A stretch of 64,000 nt of DNA. Source: Actinomycetes bacterium (GTDB taxonomy: Bacteria; Actinomycetota; Actinomycetes; Mycobacteriales; Mycobacteriaceae). The DNA lies in NCBI GenBank assembly GCA_023432405.1, contig JAEYUQ010000007.1, positions 1 through 64,000 of the forward strand. Reading direction: 5' to 3'. Under the pieces are notes generated by a model that was not told where the DNA came from, made no database searches, and saw only the letters and a list, made by a program, of their open reading frames with translations. Made by a program: the position numbers and the translations under genes. Positions 1 to 8,181 of the stretch are shown in pieces (within the stretch, counting starts at the first letter, position 1; the number at the start of each line of letters is the position of its first letter).

Positions 1-80
1 GCCCTAGGCTACGCCCCCCGGTTATCCACCGGCACCCCCCCACAACAAAAAGGGAGGGGTCAAGGGGCGCAGCCTAGGGC
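1..80. repeat. Large inverted repeat that can fold as a three-way junction
   Basis: Bases 1-17 pair with 64-80 with a single mismatch (16 of 17 pairs). Inside, CCGG at 18-21 pairs with CCGG at 29-32 around a 7-base loop, and the run of seven C at 35-41 can pair with the G-rich stretch at 52-59. Together these form a three-way junction. The loop and flank carry TTATCCACC, one base off a DnaA box. No T-run follows, so it is not a classical terminator. It lies downstream of the aminotransferase that ends at 228, and it may start left of the window. The function is unknown: bidirectional terminator, structured RNA or small mobile repeat are all possible. Confidence 0.55.
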
Positions 81-227
81 CACACCCATAAAACACCCAC
101 AAACCCCACCAGCAAACCGGCTAACTGGAAACGCCGGGATCCCCAAGCATGGTTATTGTCTTAGAACAGCCTAAGAGCCTAACTCCGAGAAAAATCAAAG
201 TTGACACAATATTTGTCTTGGCAATGG

Positions 228-1406
228 TTATATGTTCTGATGCATTGTTTTCAGTTTGCTGAGCCGTTGAGCTGCTTGTTTCAGCACATCCCATCGCTTA
301 CAAAAGGCGAATCGTATGAGGTGATCCCAGGTAGCCGGTGAGTCCACAAATGCGCTCACAGGTATGGCCGCAACCCCGATATCGGTTGTCAATACCTTGC
401 AGAACTCTAGTGCTCCATGCGTTCCGAGACTTTTTTCTACTTGAGATATGTCTGTGACTATGTAGTATGTACCCGCCGTTGGGTAGACCTTAAATCCGGA
501 TTCCGTTAAGACCTCTGCCAGGTAATCGCGTTTGAGTTGTAGGGATGAGTTGAGCTGATTTATCCACTGCTGTTCATTGCTAAGGGCATGGGCGACTGCA
601 GGCTGAAATGGTGTTGCTCCCACATAAGTGAGGTACTGCTTCGCCATTGTTATTCCCTCCATAAGCTCTGGAGAAGCAATGGCCCATCCTGTTTTCCATC
701 CTGTAGCATTCAGAGTTTTTGCTGCTGATGAGACCGTAATAGTTCTCTCAGACATCCCTGGAAGTGTTGCCAGAGGAATATGCTGTGCTGGCGGGAACAC
801 CAATTGTTCATACACTTCATCAGCTAAAACTAGGAGATCGTTTGTTATCGCCACCTCAGCAATGGTGTTCAAAGATTCTTCAGTGAATACCGATCCCGTA
901 GGGTTGTGGGGGCTATTAACGATAATCATTCTGGTCTTAGGTGTTACTGCGCGATTCAAGAGTGAGGCATCTGGTTGCCAGCCGTCTGCAGTGAGAACCA
1001 GTGGAACAGCCACTTTCTGCGCACCTGCTAGTGCAATAGAAGCAGCATAGGTATCGTAGTAGGGTTCCAGAACAATGACTTCGGAATCTGGTTCAACTAA
1101 GCCGAGGATGCTCGCCGAAATTGCCTCGGTTGCTCCTACAGTAACAAGTACGTCCTCGGCAGCAATCGGGTGAGCCCGTGAAGAACGGTCACGCGCAATA
1201 GCTTCCCGTAGCTCCTTGAGACCTCGGGCCGGGGCATATTGGTTGTTCCCGTTGCGAATTTCTCTGCAGGCCATCTCCAACATTGCATCCGGACCGTCCT
1301 CGTCAGGAAAACCCTGACCCAAATTGATTGCGGCATGGGCATTGGCAAGTTGGGTGATTTCAGTGAATATGGATTCCCCAAAATGGTTGAGGCGATCGAC
1401 AATCAT
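228..1406 (-). CDS. dapC: PLP-dependent aminotransferase, DapC-like (Rv0858c type)
   Basis: Fold-type I class I/II aminotransferase of 392 residues, the normal length for the family. It shows the N-terminal NLGQGFPDEDGP motif, the substrate-binding NSPHNPTG near residue 165, the cofactor Asp in LADEVYE near 196 and the Schiff-base lysine K230 in SSAAKTLNATGWK. It matches from memory M. tuberculosis Rv0858c, assigned as N-succinyldiaminopimelate aminotransferase of the lysine/meso-DAP pathway that feeds peptidoglycan. Kynurenine and methionine aminotransferases share the same motifs, so the substrate is inferred. The start codon overlaps the stop of the upstream DUF3239 gene as ATGA, with no clear Shine-Dalgarno, so translation is probably coupled. 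The family is certain; the exact reaction is less so. Confidence 0.85.
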   Translation of the reverse strand: MIVDRLNHFGESIFTEITQLANAHAAINLGQGFPDEDGPDAMLEMACREIRNGNNQYAPARGLKELREAIARDRSSRAHPIAAEDVLVTVGATEAISASILGLVEPDSEVIVLEPYYDTYAASIALAGAQKVAVPLVLTADGWQPDASLLNRAVTPKTRMIIVNSPHNPTGSVFTEESLNTIAEVAITNDLLVLADEVYEQLVFPPAQHIPLATLPGMSERTITVSSAAKTLNATGWKTGWAIASPELMEGITMAKQYLTYVGATPFQPAVAHALSNEQQWINQLNSSLQLKRDYLAEVLTESGFKVYPTAGTYYIVTDISQVEKSLGTHGALEFCKVLTTDIGVAAIPVSAFVDSPATWDHLIRFAFCKRWDVLKQAAQRLSKLKTMHQNI

Positions 1407-2047
1407 GGTAAAATTAACAGGTTATAGGGAGTTTCTTTGACATCTTGTAAACGTCTGCTGGCCGCTGTCAGTAAACTCCACTGCTCACCAGGTATCGCTG
1501 ATTTAGCGGCCTTAATAACGTCACTATCCGGAGTTCCCCATGCGATTGGCATTGGTGAAATCTGTGTCCAATGTTCTTTGTCCCGCAGAGTCCTTTGCCC
1601 TGACACGGCGACTGCAGGTAATCGCTGACCAACAGTTCGTTTAACACCGGGAATATCTGTGACGGTACGAAGGGCTGCGCCCCATCGGGGTGGCAGCTGA
1701 GGATTAACATTGGTATTGACTAACGCCATGATGACCATGTCTCGAGGATTAACTTCCACGATCATGGCTGGAACTAAAGGATACGTATCGTACAGTTGCT
1801 GGGCAGTGCCAACCTTGGAAGGTACAACTACAGCCACCACCCAGCTAATGATGGCCATAATGGCAAAAACTCCAAGCGTTATCCATCCCCATGCTTGGCC
1901 GTGCGCCAGGAAGTAGGCGATAACGCCAATTCCCAGAAGGATGACACCCATAATGACTGCAGAGAGTTGAAGTCTGCGTGTATCCCTCAGCATTTCGTTG
2001 TGCTTGCGCGCGAAAGGTGTATCTACCTGAAATCTAAAGACCTTCAT
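1403..2047 (-). CDS. DUF3239-like membrane protein
   Basis: This 214-residue protein has a short charged N-terminus, two adjacent membrane segments (about residues 29-50 and 55-75) and a soluble C-terminal domain of about 135 residues. It resembles corynebacterial DUF3239 proteins in layout and in the opening MKVFRFQVD; this is recalled, not searched. The function is unknown. It is the first gene of a two-gene unit with the aminotransferase, overlapping it by four bases. A GGAAGG lies about 12 bases upstream of the ATG. Confidence 0.65.
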   Translation of the reverse strand: MKVFRFQVDTPFARKHNEMLRDTRRLQLSAVIMGVILLGIGVIAYFLAHGQAWGWITLGVFAIMAIISWVVAVVVPSKVGTAQQLYDTYPLVPAMIVEVNPRDMVIMALVNTNVNPQLPPRWGAALRTVTDIPGVKRTVGQRLPAVAVSGQRTLRDKEHWTQISPMPIAWGTPDSDVIKAAKSAIPGEQWSLLTAASRRLQDVKETPYNLLILP

Positions 2048-2189
2048 TAATGCTCATACCTTCCATAGCTATCCCTTAGGAGGATAGCGCACATCTGCGC
2101 TGTCTAAGGAGGAAGTGGAGGGGTTATATTTCAAACTATTATACGACTACCTTTTGAGGCGTTTTCGTGCCGACGATGACCTGACGTGC

Positions 2190-2195
2190 CATAAT
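2190..2195 (+). promoter_or_regulatory. -10 element CATAAT of a leaderless promoter
   Basis: CATAAT ends six bases before the ATG at 2202, so transcription would start at or next to the start codon. No Shine-Dalgarno is present upstream of that ATG. No good -35 is visible. Leaderless mRNAs are common in Mycobacteriales. Confidence 0.5.
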
Positions 2196-2201
2196 AAGCG
2201 C

Positions 2202-2384
2202 ATGGCAAATGTTAAGAAGTATGTGGATCCCGGTTGGCCGACCTCCGTACCAGGTGACGGACACGCAGTTACCGAGTTGAGCTCCAAAGTGGTTGGAGCT
2301 TCCAGTCCTTTCGGCGATATTGAGCTTCCCATTCCGCCAGAGAAGGTTCTCTACGTCAATCCTTATACTCGGATTAATCGCTAG
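2202..2384 (+). CDS. Small conserved-looking protein, 60 aa, unknown function
   Basis: A 60-residue protein that starts MANVKKYVDPGW and ends NPYTRINR. The open frame extends further upstream, but the ATG at 2202 is chosen because a -10 element lies exactly at leaderless distance and the upstream residues look random. It is rich in Pro and Gly, has no membrane segment and no cysteine. It is its own transcription unit, with a promoter just upstream and a strong intrinsic terminator at 2435-2469. I do not recognise the family. The codon pattern and the tight promoter and terminator argue that it is real and probably well expressed. Confidence 0.6.
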   Translation: MANVKKYVDPGWPTSVPGDGHAVTELSSKVVGASSPFGDIELPIPPEKVLYVNPYTRINR

Positions 2385-2434
2385 TACTTAGTGTCTTCAG
2401 TGGGCGGGTTCAGTGTGAATCATGCCCTTCCTTT

Positions 2435-2469
2435 CAGGTTGCAGGTTTGCGGGTCTGCGACCTGTTTTT
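2435..2469 (+). terminator. Rho-independent terminator
   Basis: A ten-base stem (2435-2444 with 2455-2464, one G-T wobble), a ten-base loop, then TTTTT at 2465-2469. It ends the small gene at 2202-2384. Confidence 0.85.
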
Positions 2470-2574
2470 GATGCCTACATTTCCTGCCTTGGCGCTGTGA
2501 GTGATGACACAGCGTAACAATTACTTTCCGCTCTCTGGTCCAAGGCTGCTATCAGTGCTTACAGAAGAGTAATC

Positions 2575-3544
2575 ATGTCTAGAACACAGCGAGAAGTTCG
2601 AAAGGCTACTCTCAGTTTTACTAAAAAAACCACAGCTGTTCGTTGTTGTATCTCTTCTGCTCGTACTGATTGTGGGGATAGGATCTGGATGGTGGATATG
2701 GGCACGTCAAGATAGCTCAGGTTCATCTATGAGCAATCAAGAAGCTCAGGACTCAGTATCTCTTACGCAGTCAGACAGCAGCAGGTCCCTTCCGGGCCTG
2801 GATCCTACTGGACCTATCACTCCTCAGCTAGAAACAATTGTTAGCCAGGTGACTTCGGTTTATGGTGGCAGAGCTGGAATAGCAGTCGCACTACCAGGAT
2901 CAGGGGCGTCGATAAGTCAGGCGGGCTCCCTAAGAAGCGATGTGGCATGGTCAACATCCAAGGTTCCTATTGCCGTGGCTCTTGTTCGCCAAACAGGAAA
3001 TGTTGATAGCAACATAGTGAATGCCATCACGATGTCTGACAATTTCTTCGCAGAAGCGATGTGGGCTTCCCTGGGAGATCCGAGAACCGCTGGAGCAGCA
3101 ACTGACCAGATATTACGTCTGGGCGGGGATTCTCACACGGTGATGAACACTGAAGTGACTCGTCCAGGCTATACAGCATTTGGGCAAACACCGTGGGCAT
3201 TGTCTGATCAAGCAGTGTTTGGAGCCAATGTGCAGTGTATCCCCGGAGGCATGGAGGTTGCAGTCCTCATGAAAGCTATTTCCCCTGATCAAGCCTATGG
3301 TTTGGGAAGGATTCCGGGAAGTGCTTTCAAGGGAGGGTGGGGGCCAGACCTCGAGAATAACTACCTGATACGGCAGTTTGTTTTTCTCTACAGCGGTGAC
3401 AACAGCGAGGAGAAGGGCCAGTACGTTGGGGTGGCCATAGCAGCTAAGCCTGGTGACGGTACCTATGAATTAGGACAGGCCATGCTTAACGACGTCGCTG
3501 ATGCCTTGCAGAAGCTGACTCTTCCAGCAGGGCGATGCAGATAG
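2575..3544 (+). CDS. Membrane-anchored serine hydrolase (beta-lactamase fold), frame broken at an A7 tract
   Basis: From GTG at 2672 the frame encodes 290 residues of a penicillin-recognising fold: STSK (Ser-x-x-Lys), SDN in MSDNFFAEAMW, and KGG in FKGGWG as the KTG equivalent. It is probably a cell-wall-side serine hydrolase of the LppW type; the substrate is unknown. The same frame is open upstream to 2573 and encodes a perfect hydrophobic anchor (QLFVVVSLLLVLIVGIGSG), but has no ATG, GTG or TTG there. An ATG at 2575, with AGAAGAG before it, reads a basic N-terminus in another frame. The two frames join cleanly if the seven-A run at 2623-2629 is six. Either slippage restores the protein, or this is a frameshift mutation or a sequencing error. 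Confidence 0.7.
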
Positions 3545-3632
3545 GACAGGCAGAAAACGGTGGTACATGGAAGGCCCGCGGAGAGAGAAGAACCCGCGGA
3601 GAGGGGAACTAAAAGGGACTCACAGAAGCAAT

Positions 3633-3677
3633 GAGCTCACAGCGCGAGAGGCTCTGAATGAGTCAGCACTGTGAGCT
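3633..3677. terminator. Hairpin between convergent genes
   Basis: AGCTCACAG at 3634-3642 pairs with CTGTGAGCT at 3669-3677. It sits between the serine hydrolase stop and the rpf stop, so a bidirectional terminator is likely. A CCCGCGGAGAG direct repeat lies just before it (about 3574 and 3592). Confidence 0.5.
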
Positions 3678-3697
3678 GTTGTAGTACGGGCTGGAGT

Positions 3698-4579
<882 letters not shown>

Positions 4580-4843
4580 TCAGCTAGGCAAGCTGAATTC
4601 TTAGGAACAAACATAGCGGTTTATAACGTTTATGTCACGCTGTCATCACCGTTACAGCTAAATTTGTTACCGAGGACGGCAGTTATAGCTGGTCAGTGAT
4701 GGGCAGATGGCCGCATGGTAGTTGGTGAACGAGCAGAGTCTTCATGCTAGAAGTTGCAGTGTTAGAGACGGCCAGCACTGGGGAACAACTGCCATCTTGG
4801 CGCCAGAGGTGAGCCTCCGGGAATTATCTTGCGGCTTGAGGCG

Positions 4844-4873
4844 TTGACCCTATACAGTGTTACGTTCTACAGA
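4844..4873 (+). promoter_or_regulatory. Candidate cspB promoter with a long leader
   Basis: TTGACC at 4844-4849 and TACAGA at 4868-4873 are 18 bases apart. If used, the cspB leader would be about 185 bases, in keeping with long leaders of cold-shock mRNAs. A second TTGACC lies at 4910. Confidence 0.35.
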
Positions 4874-4920
4874 AAGCTCAAGACAATAGATGCTCGAGTA
4901 TCCCGGGGCTTGACCCTGAA

Positions 4921-4951
4921 GCCTAGAGATAACTCAGCCTAGAGATAACTC
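4921..4951 (+). repeat. Tandem 16-bp repeat in the cspB leader
   Basis: GCCTAGAGATAACTC occurs at 4921-4935 and again at 4937-4951, one base apart. It lies between the rpf and cspB genes, in the probable cspB leader. Confidence 0.7.
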
Positions 4952-5063
4952 GACAAGAAGAATTAAAGAAGAAGTTAAGGAATCAGCTATTGCTGTGGCT
5001 GCTGAGGAAGTAGTCAGTCCAGTGGCTGCTCTTCGAGTGTTGCTGAAGAAAGGATGATGTGCC

Positions 5064-5444
5064 GTGCCGGTGGGCAAAGTTAAATGGTTCGATGCCGATA
5101 AGGGTTTCGGTTTCGCGTCTAACCCTGGAGATGATGATGTTTTCATCAGTCGCTCCGTTCTGCCCGAAGGAGTCACGGAGCTATACCACGGTCAACGTAT
5201 AGAGTTTGACTTCGCTGCAGGGCGGAGAGGCCCTCAGGCTCTGCGAGTGGAACTGATAGATCAGCCCAAGAAGCCGCAGCATAAATATCAGCCCGATCAG
5301 CTGCATGGAATGATCTCCGATGTCATGACCGTGATGGAGAGTAAAATCCAGCCCGATTTACGGGCGGGGCGTTTCCCAGAACGTAAAACCGCTAAGGAAG
5401 TAGCAGAGATTCTTCGCGCTATTGCCGCTGAACTGGGTCAGTAG
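5064..5444 (+). CDS. cspB: Cold-shock domain protein CspB type
   Basis: A 126-residue single-stranded nucleic acid binding protein. The cold-shock domain fills residues 1-70 with RNP1 KGFGFA (13-18) and RNP2 VFISR (26-30, where VFVHF is usual). The C-terminal 55 residues form a helical extension seen in the longer actinobacterial CspB proteins rather than the 67-residue CspA. GTG start with AAAGGATG upstream. It probably acts as an RNA chaperone. It is divergent from rpf and convergent with the DUF2771 gene. Confidence 0.92.
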   Translation: MPVGKVKWFDADKGFGFASNPGDDDVFISRSVLPEGVTELYHGQRIEFDFAAGRRGPQALRVELIDQPKKPQHKYQPDQLHGMISDVMTVMESKIQPDLRAGRFPERKTAKEVAEILRAIAAELGQ

Positions 5445-5473
5445 CAACTGGGAGAAGACACTTCTGTACTTCC

Positions 5474-6259
5474 TCACTGAGCGTCCTGGGCGGTGTTGTT
5501 CTCATCTTCCTGGGAGTTAGCGGCGTCGTCAGGGGAATTGCTGGTGCTCAGCGGTTTATCCCCTGTACGCATAGACCACACCACAGACACGGGGGTTTCT
5601 TCTCCCTGTGCGTCTGTGCCCAGCAGCACGCTCTTGATTTCCACAAGCTGTAGCTGAGCCTCGCCCCGAGAACCAGGAATGGAAATATTCTTCTCCTCAG
5701 AGGTGCCGATGATGTTTTCGTTATTGGCCGCGGGATTGTCATAAATAGCCAGTACGCTGACATCCGCGCGCTGCATTATTGAGGGAACCTTGATGTCAAG
5801 AGTGTCGTCGGGGTTGACCATGACACGAGAAATCTCACCTTTCTGGACGCACTCCTCTCCAAAAGCACAGGTTTGATAAGGAGAGATGTCCTGAGAGCTT
5901 TCCTCCACGACGGCCGTGATCTGGACGCTGGCAGGATCAGGACCCGGTCGGTTATTCCACCACTTTTGGAAGATAATGACGCCTGCCGTAATAACCACTA
6001 CGGCAAGCACAAGAGTCATCAGAAAGTAGAGAGGTTTGCGCTGAAAGAGACTCTTTTTCCTTTCGGAGGTTTTCTTCGTGGCAGCCTGTAGAGGTGCTGC
6101 CGAGGAGTCCTCTGGGGTTGTGGTTGAGTCTTCTGGAGGTGCAGTTGGGTCCTCTGAGGGAGCGATTGCGTCTGTGAGGGCCGAGCTTGGAGTCTCTGGC
6201 GCCGAAGCCTCAGCTGCCAGCTCAGAAGAATTCTTGAGGGTGGTGTCTTGCTCAGTCAT
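5474..6259 (-). CDS. DUF2771-like membrane-anchored extracytoplasmic protein
   Basis: 261 residues. Residues 1-75 are acidic and rich in Pro, Ser and Thr (repeats of the form EDxTxxPEDS). One membrane segment follows at about 78-97, then an outer domain of about 125 residues with two close cysteines (QTCAFGEECVQ), and a disordered acidic tail. The outer domain has the layout of DUF2771 proteins such as Rv0875c, also found near cspB in M. tuberculosis; this is recalled. The function is unknown. It converges on cspB with 29 bases between the stops. Confidence 0.6.
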   Translation of the reverse strand: MTEQDTTLKNSSELAAEASAPETPSSALTDAIAPSEDPTAPPEDSTTTPEDSSAAPLQAATKKTSERKKSLFQRKPLYFLMTLVLAVVVITAGVIIFQKWWNNRPGPDPASVQITAVVEESSQDISPYQTCAFGEECVQKGEISRVMVNPDDTLDIKVPSIMQRADVSVLAIYDNPAANNENIIGTSEEKNISIPGSRGEAQLQLVEIKSVLLGTDAQGEETPVSVVWSMRTGDKPLSTSNSPDDAANSQEDENNTAQDAQ

Positions 6260-6439
6260 ACGTGTTTCTCCTCGTCGTGATGTGTTCTTTTATCTTGGTG
6301 TAGTGCTCCCAGAGGCACAACCGCCAGAGATACCACTCGCCTCCGCTTTCGTATAGCGTGCCCGTGCTCGGGCTCCTCTGCTTGAGCCTGTGCTGGGGCG
6401 GTTGCGGCGTTACTGCGCTGTGCGGCTGGGGTGCGTACC

Positions 6440-7303
6440 TCAGGGCGAACCAGGCTGCGGAACTAACCGTACTGTATAGAGATCTGGCCAGCGTTTACCT
6501 GTCAGGTAGAACGTGTCTGTGCCAGGTACCCGAGCAATTCCATTGAGCACATTATTCTCGTCCTTTAGGGCATTGTTCGGTAAAGCCGAGGCATCGATGA
6601 GTGCTGTTACTGCGCCGTCGTCCGGGGAAATCTTCACTATGTGGCTGGTTAAAAACACATTGGCGTAGATGGCGCCGTCTGCACATTCCAATTCGTTGAG
6701 ATAGTCAAGCGGTTTGGCGCCCAGAAAGACAGTGACTGTGCGTTCCACCTCAAAGGTGGTGGGGTTGCGTTGTGTCAGCTGAGGGGAACCATCTGAGACC
6801 CACAGGTGGCTTCCATCGAAGCAGATGCCCCAGCCTTCGCCTTCTAGAGGAAAAGTGTTCTTGACAGTAAAATTTCGTGCGTCACGCTGATAAGCGCGGT
6901 GTTCTCTCCACGTCAGTTGCCAGAGATCATCTCCGGCAAGGGTAATTCCTTCTCCAAACTCGTTGTCAGGCAGTTGAAGAGATTGAATCACCTGCCCGGC
7001 TGGATTAAGGCGGTATATCCCTGAGGTTCCGTAACCCCCTGTGCCGACGAGCAGGTTTCCTGCTGTATCCAGTTCAAGACCCTGGGTAAAAAATGAGGAA
7101 TTAAAGCTGGAGGTATGGAGAATCTGCGGTGTCAGAACCCTTGGCGACGCCTCTCCTGTGCCGTTGTGCGGAATCATAACGGTGGGCGAAGTCGTCAAGG
7201 GAGAACTCAGAGAATCAGGATTGTGAGATGACGGGGAGGTGCAACAGCCTGCCGTCAGAATCCCGATGAATCCTAGAAGTGAGATCAGAGTTTGGAATCT
7301 CAT
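6440..7303 (-). CDS. Glutaminyl-peptide cyclotransferase, lipoprotein form
   Basis: Glutamine cyclotransferase of the plant/bacterial beta-propeller type, which forms N-terminal pyroglutamate. Diagnostic stretches are FTQGLELDTAGNLLVGTGGYG, FGEGITLAGDDLWQLTW, GEGWGICFDGSHLWVSDG, YLNELECADGAIYANV and LNGIARVPGTDTFYLTGK. The N-terminus has a hydrophobic signal followed by TAGC, so it is probably a lipoprotein of 287 residues. The start at 7303 is chosen because it begins the signal peptide and because GATAAT lies seven bases upstream, at leaderless distance. A further upstream ATG would run into the divergent promoter. Confidence 0.88.
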   Translation of the reverse strand: MRFQTLISLLGFIGILTAGCCTSPSSHNPDSLSSPLTTSPTVMIPHNGTGEASPRVLTPQILHTSSFNSSFFTQGLELDTAGNLLVGTGGYGTSGIYRLNPAGQVIQSLQLPDNEFGEGITLAGDDLWQLTWREHRAYQRDARNFTVKNTFPLEGEGWGICFDGSHLWVSDGSPQLTQRNPTTFEVERTVTVFLGAKPLDYLNELECADGAIYANVFLTSHIVKISPDDGAVTALIDASALPNNALKDENNVLNGIARVPGTDTFYLTGKRWPDLYTVRLVPQPGSP

Positions 7304-7310
7304 GGGACTT

Positions 7311-7333
7311 ATTATCCCCTGGGCATGGATAAT
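7311..7333. promoter_or_regulatory. Back-to-back divergent leaderless promoters
   Basis: ATTATC at 7311-7316 and GATAAT at 7328-7333 form a perfect inverted repeat with an 11-base spacer. Read leftwards, the first is a -10 seven bases from the ATG at 7303. Read rightwards, the second is a -10 seven bases from the GTG at 7341. Each promoter's -35 zone would overlap the other's initiation zone. Confidence 0.55.
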
Positions 7334-7340
7334 AGGAAGG

Positions 7341-8126
7341 GTGACAACTGGCCAGAATCTTCGATCCATGAGGAATAAGAAAGCTCAGCGGGGGCGCAGC
7401 TCCTCCGCGTCACGGCGTCGATCAGTACAACGGAGAGGCTCCCAACTCCTCGGAAAGAAAGCTGCTGTGGTGGCGCGTCGGGCACTGGAGGAGGTAGACG
7501 AAGGGGGTGTGGGATCTCATCTAGGGGCTAGAGTGGTAGATCCTCATACCGGAATTCATCGTTTTGCTGCAGATGTTCCGGGTTACCCGGACTGGGAGTG
7601 GATTGTAGTTGTGGCCTGCGCTCCTGGCTCCACAGATATTACGGTGAGTGAACTGGCGTTGATGCCGGCCGAAGGGGTTGCTTTACCTCCTCGGTTTGTT
7701 CCCTATGCGGAGAGGATACGCCCTGGTGATCTGACTCCTGGGAGTGTGATGCCACCTGCGCCGGATGATTCTCGGCTGACGAAAGATCCCCAGAATGCCG
7801 CTTTTCCTGATCTAGGTGGCGAGGCTTTTCTCTCCGACGAGGGGTGGGAGGAGACCAGAAAGCGGTGGCGTCGAGGGGCTTTCGGGCCGCAGTCGCGGTT
7901 TGCGCAAAAAGCCGCGTTGCGCTGTTCAAGTTGTGCTTTCTATATCCCGCTGAGCCACGCTGAGGGAACTTTCGGGGTCTGTGCCAATGAATACTCCGCA
8001 GATGGCCATGCAGTTCACCGTTCCTATGGGTGCGGAGCCCATTCAGGAACTCCGGCACCACCTAATCTCGGAGCACCACGTGCGGAAGCCTTCGACGATG
8101 AAAGACCTGTGCGCATCTCGCTATAA
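7341..8126 (+). CDS. DUF3027 family protein
   Basis: About 261 residues. A basic, Arg/Ser-rich N-terminal tail is followed by the conserved core (DVPGYPDWEWIVVVACAPG, WVP-like region, DEGWEETRKRWRRGAFGP) and a C-terminal metal-site-like part, LRCSSCAFYIPL and GVCANEYSADG, ending SYGCGAHSG. This is the DUF3027 layout (Rv0877 neighbourhood; recalled). The function is unknown; the four cysteines suggest zinc binding. GTG 7341 is chosen as a leaderless start; ATG 7368, in the same frame, is the alternative. It is followed 55 bases later by the purine permease. Confidence 0.75.
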   Translation: MTTGQNLRSMRNKKAQRGRSSSASRRRSVQRRGSQLLGKKAAVVARRALEEVDEGGVGSHLGARVVDPHTGIHRFAADVPGYPDWEWIVVVACAPGSTDITVSELALMPAEGVALPPRFVPYAERIRPGDLTPGSVMPPAPDDSRLTKDPQNAAFPDLGGEAFLSDEGWEETRKRWRRGAFGPQSRFAQKAALRCSSCAFYIPLSHAEGTFGVCANEYSADGHAVHRSYGCGAHSGTPAPPNLGAPRAEAFDDERPVRISL

Positions 8127-8181
8127 GGTGACCAGATTTGTGTGAGAAACAAGAGACTGAGGAAGGGTAGGGCAAGATCAG

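Noticed and set aside
22..30. TTATCCACC as a DnaA box
   Set aside because: A single 8-of-9 match inside a hairpin; no cluster, AT-rich element or dnaA/dnaN genes nearby.
201..234. TTGACA followed by TATATG near the end of the aminotransferase gene, reading right
   Set aside because: The spacing (about 22) is too long for a promoter and it would only make antisense RNA.
4937..5053. Protein-like frame in the cspB leader ending AALRVLLKKG
   Set aside because: No ATG, GTG or TTG start precedes the protein-like part, and the frame is probably incidental to the leader.
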